64,000 nt of DNA. Origin: Anaeramoeba flamelloides. Lineage: Eukaryota; Metamonada; Anaeramoebidae. Each line of letters begins with the position of its first letter. The stretch's first letter is position 1. Below are positions 49,968 through 64,000 of the stretch, in pieces. Below the pieces are notes generated by a model. It was not told the origin of the DNA, made no database searches, and saw only the letters and a list, made by a program, of their open reading frames with translations. Where the stretch lies: positions 5,394,001 to 5,458,000 of the forward strand of contig JANTQA010000047.1 in assembly GCA_027625915.1 (NCBI GenBank), given 5' to 3'. The translations under genes and the position numbers were made by a program.

Positions 49968-52900
49968 CCCAAACAATATACCGGCAAACATCAAAGTTAA
50001 AAGTGAACTTTATTCTGAGAGAAAATGTTGGTGTGTTGATTGGTAGACTTAGATCGAAAATCTGGAGAACCTTGATGATTTTAACTTTTTGAAATTTTTT
50101 TTCAACAGATTTCGACTAACATTAAATTTTGGGTTACAATGATTAGAAATTATCATTTTCCAGAAAGGAAGGGAATTTGTCAAACCAACAAAACTAATAC
50201 TCTCTCTAATCTAAATTGGTGTTAACACACAGTATTTCTAAATTCAGATTACTCTCTCGAATATAAAAATTGGAATTAAAAAATAAAATGAAAAGAATTT
50301 TCAACTTTTTTCATTTTTTTATCCAGTTATTTTATTCCTCGCTTTAAAGTGTACCAACTGATGCAACAAAAAGAACCCAAATTCAAATGGATTATCAATT
50401 TCCAAAATATTTTATTTCAAAAATGTTCTCTAATTTTTTTAATCAAGTTCATAAAAAATGATCTTACTTTCGGGAATTGGGATTTTTTCAATACCAAACA
50501 ACACCAAGTGTTTTTTCTATTGTTTCTTAATTCTGTTTTTTTTTTTTTTTCAAAATATCAAAAGAGAGTTTTAAAAAATTATTTTCCAACAAGATCTAAA
50601 AATTTCTTAATTGTTGGAAAACTTGGAAAGTTCACCGACCTTTATTTCAAAAAAACCATTTTTTTGTTTGAGGTATATTTGAAAAGATTTTCAACTTTAA
50701 TCAAAAAAAAATAATTTATAAGAACTTACAGGGTTTTAGAAAAGTGTGTACCAAAACTTTTATTAGATGTTGACTGAACTGACTAAAACATATGAAATTG
50801 ACAGTTTTAAGCCCTACTTTTAAAACTTCGAGTCCACACTTTTTTAAAACAGCTATATTAAAACTTGGATTTTTTTTTTATTTTTATGACTTGAATATAT
50901 ATCCAAAATTTTACCTCTGAACTCTCAAAAAAGAAAAGTGGACTTTTGGTTACAACATAATATAATTTTTCAAAATCTAGCTAATAATCTTTCACAAACA
51001 ATGACATCTTTGTGAAAAAAGTGAAGGATCTTACTGGAAAAGTGTAGACTCTTGTATCAGATCCTGCTCTTATCTTCTTCAATTATTGATACACAGAATG
51101 TTTTGTTTCCTTTAGAATTTTTTGTCTTAAACCCAAACTTTTCTCCTGGTCAATAAGTAAAAGAAATTACTCAAAAAATATCTTGTACGAAAATTGTTAA
51201 AAAAAAAAAAAAAAGTACAATGAACTATTTCCCCTATTTGCATTCTCATTAACCAACAAGAGAAAATATTTAATTTTCAAATTGTTTCCAAAAAAATTGC
51301 AATCTTTTAAATAGTGTTTTAAGTTTTAAAGATATAAAAGTAAATGAATTGGAAAAAAATATCAAACAAAAAAAAACATTTACCAAGATTTTTAAATCAG
51401 AAAAAAATAAATTCATTACATTTTATACCTATTTTTCTCATTTACTTTTTAACAAAAAATAAATTTTTTTAAATTGTATTTATTTATTTATTTTTCAATA
51501 ATTACTAATATTTGTGAATAATAAACGATAATAATGATAATAATAGGAACTAACAAGCTTACCAAAGAATCAATTGATTTGATGTTTGAATATGATAAAC
51601 TAGTTAGAGAATTAGAAATTACATATGATGATAAATTATATACTTATTATGATCTTTGTTATGTCAATCCTATTACCACTAAATGCCAAGTCAATGGAAT
51701 TTTAGATTTTTGGAATTATAATCAGAGTCTGGTGAACGAAGATAAAATCTTAGCCGTTATCAATGGCCAGAGAAATATTATCACGGGACAATATCTAGAC
51801 GAAACAACTGGAATGAGTAAAAAAAATCTAATTTATATTTCATATTTTATTTCATTCTCTCTCTCCCTCGAAAGATATATATATATATATATATATTGTT
51901 ATATTTTATATTAAATCTTATTTTTTCTTATTTTTATTTTTATATAATTTATTAATTATTAACAAATTAAAAATTAAATTGAATGATTGGTACAGTGGGC
52001 GAAGTAAAAAATGATGAAAACCAAATTATTAAATCAATGGTATTGACCAATAATTACGCAATGGATCAGTTGGGAGACAATGAAAAGCCTCTGTTAGAAT
52101 GGGTAATTTTTCACATTTGAATTTTAACTTTTTAAATAATCTAAAAAAATTTAAATGAACTATTTTTGAATTATTTTAAATTAATAATATTTTAATAGGA
52201 ATCAAAATTTATTGATGAATTGTTAAAAATAAAAAACCAATTAGAAGAAGATAATTCAAAACATAAACTTGTGTTTAATGCCAATAGTTCCATCGATAAT
52301 GAAATTGAAAAAGCTAGTGCTTCAAACCCTGTAACGTATATAATTGGATATATGTTAATGGGGGTTCTTTTATGGCTAACCATAGGTATTTTCATTTCTA
52401 TTAATTTTCTTTTTATCAACATATATTTTTTTTATTTTTATTTTTTTTATTTTTTTTTTATTTTTTTTTTTCTTTTTAGATTATTTAAATAATTTTATTA
52501 ACAAAACAAGAAAAAAAAATTTAAAACTAACTTTTCATTCTCAAAATACATCTTTTAAAATTCCAAATTATATAAAAAAAAGGAAATTTCAAATCAAAAT
52601 TAACTTCACATTTATATTTATCAATTGGGGCATTGATTGCAATTGCATTTTCTGTTTTATGTGGATTTGGAGTTGGTGCATATTTTATCAAAAACACATC
52701 ATTAGTATCTGTTTTGATTTTTTTGATGCTTGCATTAGGAGTTGATGATGTTTATATTATTGTAAAAAACTTTGATTTGACAGATAATTCATTAAATCCA
52801 AGAGATCGCTTAACCTTGACACTCAAAAATTGTATTTATTTATTTTTGGTTTTTTTTATTTATTATAATTTAACGGATTTTAGTTTTTTCAATTATTTAT

Positions 52901-55481
52901 CAATAATATTTTTAGTAATTACATCAATTGAATGTATTTATTGACTAATAGTGATCGAATAAATTAATTAATTATTTTTTATATCTTGAAAAAATAAAAA
53001 GAATTTAAAAAATAATTCTTTATTGTATTCAAAAATTCAAACCAATATATTTTCTTACAAAAAATTTCTAAAAAAACATTTTTTTAAATATAATTATGAA
53101 AATTTGAAATAAAAAAAAAAAAAAAAAAATGAAATCCAAATAGCAACTAGTATTGTTGTAACAACTCTAACCGATATTGCTGTAATGTTTATTGGTTTAA
53201 TTTCCCCATTTAATGCGATTGTATATTTTTGTGGATATGGTTGTTGTTGCATATCATTTGTGATCTTTTTCCAATTTACATTATTTACTCTTATGCTATC
53301 TTTTGAAGCAAAAAGAATTCATAACAAACGCAATGCCTTTTTCCCTTTTATGAAGATTAAAACAAACAATTCACTCACAAAGGAGCAGGAAAAGGAAAAG
53401 GAAAAGGAAAAGGAAAAGGAAAAGGAAAAGAAAAAGATGAAGAAAGATGTTGAAATTTCAAATATTGATCCAGAAACGAATTTTAGTTCAGAAACTGATC
53501 CTAGTTTACAAACTGATTCTGTTGTAAATTCAAATTCTACCAAGAATATGGATTCTGATACAGGCTCCAAAAAGAAGATGGGTTCTGATACTAATACAAA
53601 AGATACCAAGAATGTATATTCTGATATAGATTCAAAAGATACAAAGAATTCAAATTCTGATACTGATACAAAAGATACCAAGAATTCAAAGATTGATCTT
53701 GAGAAAAGAGATATCAAAAAAAAAAAAAACGATAATGAGAGCAAATTAAAATTAGATATTTTCCAAAGATTTTTAAAAGAAAAATATGGCCCATTTATTT
53801 TGAATAAAAAAGTCAGTATAACTATTATGATAATTTTTGTAGCATATTTTGGTGTTTCAATTTATTTTGCAACACAAGTTGAAGAAGGATTTGAAGAAAC
53901 AAATGTCTTGCCCGATGATTCTTATTACCAAGATACGTATGCAGTTTTGGACGAATATTATTTCCCAACTAGTCAAGCCTTTTTTCTTGTGCTAAAAGAA
54001 AATACCAAATATCATGAAGCAGAAACCAAAAATTATCTTTTAAAATTACTTGATGATTTTAGAAACAATGAAAAATGGGTACACAGAGGGCCATATGGAT
54101 GGTATGAAGATTATCTAAATTATTTACAAATAGCAGTCGATGCACCAACATTAGATTCAGATGGCTTGCCAGTAAACCCAGTTGAATTCTATTCCTATTT
54201 AAAATATTCCTTTTTACAAAACCCAAATTATATCCATTATGGTCTTAGCTCAGATATTATTTTTAATGAAGATGAAGATGATATAAACAAACAAATTCAA
54301 GTTTCCAGATTTTATTTTATTTCAACTGATCTTTCAGAAACAAATGATCGTGTTGATTTTATGTATGATTTAAGAGATCTAACAACTGATTCAGAAATTG
54401 ATTGTTTTGTATATAATGCTTATTATTTTTTAAATGAACAATATGCAATCGTTAAAAAATCAACACTAATGAACGTTGGCCTTGCTCTTTTGGTTGTATT
54501 ATTATTAGCTTTTCTTTTTTTTATTTATTCAACAGTAAGTATTTTTGTTTTTTTTTTTTATTTTTATTCTCTTTTTTTTTTTATTTATTTTAAATTTTTA
54601 TTTTATTTTTTTTTTCTTTTTATTTTATTTACAATAATTTTTATAATATTTATTTTTCAACTCTTTGTTTTTTTTTATTGATCCATTCTTTTGTCATTTT
54701 TTTTTTTAAATTTATTATTGATTTAATTGTGAACCTTTTACTAATTTATGTTTTAATTTTTTTGTTTTCTTTTTTACTTTCTTTTAAATTAATTCATTAT
54801 TCTGATGATTGTACCCAATAGAATGCAATTTTAATTACTTTAACAGTTGTAATGATCGATGCTGATATATATGGGTTTTTATGGTTAATGGGATTGAAAA
54901 TTGAACCTATTTCTTCTGTATGTTTAATGATGTCTGTTGGATTTGCTGTTGATTATGCTGCCCATATTATCCACTGTTATACAACATCAAAAGGAAAGAC
55001 TCGAAGAGAAAAAGTCCTCCAATCGATTACTGAAATAGGAGCTTCAGTTTTACTTGGTGGATTCACAACCTTCTTTGGCTTGACACCTGTCCTAATTTTT
55101 GCAACTTCAGAAATATTTCGAACCTTGGTAACAATTTTATATGCAACGATCATTTTTGGTATACTTCATGGCTTTGTGTTTTTACCCGTTGTACTTCAAT
55201 TTTTAGGAGCAAAGGGAAACACTTCAGTCAGCAATAAAAAGAAGAAATCAACCAAACAAAGAGACAACACAAGTTGTGATAGTGATGATAGCTATGAAAC
55301 TCTGGATAGCGATTACACTGACAAAAATGATGACAGCGAAGAAACTGATTACAGTGATGACAGCGATGACTGTGAAGATAGTGGAGATGCTTCAGATTCA
55401 GTTCAAGTTAATAAAATGAGCAGTTTGGATTCACAATCTAAATTCTTTTTGAAAATTTGGAAAACTCAATTTTTTAATTGA
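47373..55481 (+). CDS. Patched-related RND membrane protein with sterol-sensing domain, copy D, intact
   Basis: Seven exons: 47373-47658, 51547-51816, 51996-52102, 52199-52385, 52583-52831, 53144-54534 and 54822-55481; all GT-AG, all in phase, 1049 residues. TM1 is near residues 30-52. TM2 ends exon 4. The sterol-sensing domain covers about 265-430, with GVDD at 336-339 in TM4 and the TM5 stretch IVVTTLTDIAVMFIGLISP. The TM6-TM7 loop has a Lys-Glu dipeptide run and Asp-Thr-Lys-rich repeats, longer than in copy B. TM8-TM12 follow, with GFAVDY at 870-875 in TM10. Both acidic motifs expected for ion-coupled RND/Patched transport are present. The tail is Ser/Asp-rich with repeated DDS. Exons 1-5 have the same lengths as in copy B; differences lie in the loop and the tail. 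Substrate unknown; sterol or other lipid is the family expectation. Confidence 0.9.
48240..49284. mobile_element. 1-kb TA-flanked inverted-repeat transposon in intron 1 of copy D
   Basis: Left end CAGTATGTTCAATAACCTGT and right end ACAGGTTATTTAACATACTG; TA at 48238-48239 and 49285-49286. Inside each end lie repeated blocks around AACTGTGGTTTTT (48311, 48352) and, inverted, AAAACCACAGTT (about 49219), so it has sub-terminal repeats, as many transposase binding regions do. No transposase frame. Confidence 0.75.
50729..50855. mobile_element. 127-bp TA-flanked transposon, CAGCTGTTTTA family
   Basis: Left CAGGGTTTTAGAAAAGTGTG, right CACACTTTTTTAAAACAGCT(A), TA on both sides. The interior (AGATGTTGACTGAACTGACT) matches 59217-59331 in the opposite orientation. 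Confidence 0.7.
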
Positions 55482-58339
55482 GATATTTTTTTTTTCAAAT
55501 ATTTCATCTATACAAGAATAAGATGATAAATGAAATTAAACTCGCTTTTCATTATTTTAAATTAATCTTTTTTCTTATTTGCAAATTCTTAAGAATTTCC
55601 AACAAAAAATAGATTCTTTGCAAATTTTTTTTTGATAAAAGAAAAAAATAATTTTTTATAAAATAAAATTAATAATTATTAAAATTTTTTTTTTTTTTTT
55701 AATGTATATACGAATTGTAAGACCAGTCCAGATCACTTTCACGAATAACATATTATTTAATGGTTTGAAAAAATGTTAAATCAAGATATCTTATGATAAT
55801 ACAGGTTTTTTTGACAAATTTTCACATTATTAAAAATCTTTTTCTGTATTCAAATTGAAAACTTTTTCTCTAAAAATTTCCAAATTCAAAATCATTTTTT
55901 TTTTTCACTTACTTTTCTCTTGATTTTGAAAAACCTTCTAGAGTTGAGTGTTTATGTAAAAGTATATCTAAATATCAGCTGGTCTGGAAGTAAAGTTAGA
56001 GACAAAAAATATCTTTTTTAAATTTATACTAGTTTATTCAAGAAATATATAAAATTTTTTTGAATTCAACGTTTATAAAAATATTCAGACTTTATAAAAA
56101 CTTTTATCAAGTTTTCCCTATTAAAAAAGTGAAAAGTTTGTCAGAATTTTAAATTTTTGAAACTTTTCCGTTTTTATATAGTAGTGGGTAACCTTTAAAT
56201 ATGATGGAGATATTCAAGATTGAAGGAAAGTAACTTTTATTAATGAAAAGTTCACACTTTATTAAAACATAACACTTTATAGCTGTTTTAATTCTGACAA
56301 AAACGCAAATATAAAAATACAACCCTTTTTTAGAATGGCTTTAATAAATTTCTATTTTTTTTTTATTCAAGATTTCAAAAAAAAAAAATCACAAATTATA
56401 ATTATATATAAGCTAAATTTCAAAAATAGGGTAAGATTTTTCATCAGAAAAAAATTTGTTTAATTGTTTTTTTTTTTTTTTGAATAATAGTGTATTTTAC
56501 GAAAGTGTTTCAGAGGTGATAACAAATATATATATTAATAAATATAAATATTGCATAATCATTTTATTTTTGAAAGACAAATAGAAAAGAAAAAAATGAT
56601 AATAAAAAAGTTTGCCACTAATTTTGAAATTTGGCTTACTTTCAAATAATTTTCAAACTTCCACAGGTTATATTTACTCGTATATTTTTTCCACATTCCT
56701 AAAATTTTGAAATCTAATAGTTCTTCTTGATCTCAAAGATAAAGAAGATATTTAAAATTCGAATATTCTTGAATTTATCCGACACTTTAATATAAAAAAT
56801 TTACTTTGTTCAAACATGATAATTGTTTCGTAAAAAGAAAAGAGAGGGGTCTTGAAGAATACATATATTACTAATCAAATCAAAAAAAAAAAAAAATCAC
56901 TAGCTTTTAAAATATTAGTTGTTTTGATTATACTACTATTTTCCAATTAAAAATTAAAAATTTTTTCGTTTACATTCCAAAATATTTTTCTAGTTTATCA
57001 GCTGAAGAAAACCCAAATATCCTTGCAACATCTTTTAGAAATGTTATTTTTTGACAATAATATAACTTCCATAGTTAACTCTAAGACAAAATTTTTTTTA
57101 CTCTTCTACTTTGATTGTAGGAGTAATAATTAATATTCAAATTGGTACTTGAAATCAAGATTTTCATTTATTAATTGGAAAATAACAGTAATAATTATTA
57201 TTTATGTAATAACCCAACTCTTCAACTTATTAAAAAGAGTATTATTTTTAACAATTCTGAACTTTTTTGAAACAAGTCTGTGATTAAAAGAAGAAGATTT
57301 GATAACTCAAATTCGGTGGGCAATTTCGTTTTTGTAAAATTACCAGATCTAGGATTTTGGTTTTGCTGTTGTTGATATAATTCATGTAGACTAGTTAAAA
57401 AGGGTGTTTCAGAAGAAAAATACCATTTCTTTGTTTTTTTACCTCCACATTAAAGGATCACCAAAACTTACATTAAATCATAAGTAAATACAACTTTGGT
57501 TTCTTAAAGTTCTACCATGAAAAAAGAAATTCTAAAAATGAAGGATCAAATATAAAATTATTTCTCAAAAATAGAGTTAAATTTAGATAAAATTTTTATC
57601 CAATCCTCAATAAATAAAAAAAATAATTGAAAAAAATACAAAGGATTTTACTAATAAATTCAATGAATAATTTAAAACTTGCTAAAAACATCAAGAAGTT
57701 TACCTTCAAAATATATTTTACCATAGATATACTATTGGTTACTTAGATAGATGTTTTATCAGAACAAGAAGAAAAAAAAGGGGTATGTTTTATTTGATAC
57801 AATGATTTTAGCAAGTCTTGACACAGGTAATTTGGCCTACTGTAGATTCACTTTATTCATTTAATCCAATTAGATAGAATTAAAATTTTCATTTGTTGTG
57901 GAGAAAGTTATTCATTCTCTTAAAACCATAAGATTAAATGAAGTGAAAATTTTTTAATCTTGATTGAGAAAAATGATGAAAAATGTTTTTTTACCAATAA
58001 AAAACTTGAGTTTTTTTAAAAATTAAATTCGTTAAAAACCGTAACTTTCACACCGACACTCCAAGACAAAAGAAGGTCAAAACATTTTAAAATAAATAGC
58101 AATGGTACAAATTTGATTTTATAAATTTATTTAAAAATCTCACCTAACCAAAACCTTCTTTTGTTTTGGTTTCAGCCACATACAAATAATCAGATTTGTT
58201 CACAATCAAAACTTACTCAAAAAAATAAGCTCGTTTTTGAAAACCGACTCTAAATTTAATCATTTTTTTTATTAATAAATTATAATAATATTTGTTTGGA
58301 TTAATTTTTTACAAAACGATCCAAGCCATCAAGTGAAGC
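55482..58339. other. Spacer between copy D and the formin gene
   Basis: No gene recognised. The stretch at 56160-56290 (TTTAAATATGATGGAGATAT and neighbours) recurs at 59480-59545 inside the formin intron. A TA-flanked element lies at 56933-57188. The region just before 58340 is the likely formin promoter and 5' UTR. Confidence 0.55.
56933..57188. mobile_element. 256-bp transposon, TA-flanked, TTTTCCAATTAA family
   Basis: Left CTACTATTTTCCAATTAAAA and right TTTATTAATTGGAAAATAACAG, TA on both sides (56931-56932, 57189-57190). The right end matches the right end of 60554-60883. Confidence 0.6.

Positions 58340-64000
<5,661 letters not shown>

Larger units (their letters stand above)
47659..51546 (+). 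other. Long intron 1 of copy D
   Basis: Donor GTTTGT and acceptor AATAATAG. Exon 1's frame stays open to 47900, adding a hydrophobic stretch and EKKLKMFLELLLKFSYDLIE; retention would give a 175-residue protein. The intron holds the 48240-49284 element and a CAGCTGTTTT element at 50729-50855. The rest is AT-rich and unrecognised. Confidence 0.6.

Overview
The window is an AT-rich stretch of a nuclear genome from a free-living protist. Spliceosomal GT-AG introns, long homopolymer-rich spacers and Lys/Glu/Asn/Ser low-complexity tracts in the proteins all point that way. Stops TAA and TGA both end genes, so the code looks standard. My best guess is an amoeboid lineage such as Anaeramoeba; this rests on composition and protein style and is inference only.

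Layout. (1) 1-720: 3' end of a gene for an Asn/His-rich protein with a C-terminal block that may be a beta-grasp (PB1/ubiquitin-like) fold. (2) 6901-55481: a tandem array of four same-strand copies of a seven-exon gene for a Patched-related RND membrane protein with a sterol-sensing domain, called A, B, C and D here. B (19793-28268) and D (47373-55481) keep every frame and splice site and join into proteins of 984 and 1049 residues. A (6901-15162) and C (30853-38554) carry several disabling changes and read as pseudogenes. A and B form one closely related pair and C and D another, judged by flanks, introns and exon sequence. (3) 58340 to the window end: the 5' part of a diaphanous-type formin (GBD/FH3, coiled coil, FH1); its FH2 domain must lie beyond the window.

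The long spacers and the unusually long first introns (2.7-4.1 kb) carry many short non-autonomous DNA transposons. Most have terminal inverted repeats beginning CAG or CTG and flanked by TA, which suggests Tc1/mariner-type mobilisation. One is CACTA-like and sits inside exon 6 of copy A; one has 263-bp arms and a TTA duplication; several are nested. A broken LINE lies in intron 1 of copy B. I saw no tRNA or rRNA genes, no CRISPR array, and no LTR or virus-derived element.

How the genes work together: the Patched-like proteins would act as proton- or ion-driven lipid/sterol movers at a membrane, and the formin nucleates actin. Nothing in the sequence links the two. The main story is birth and decay of a duplicated membrane-transporter family in a transposon-rich region.
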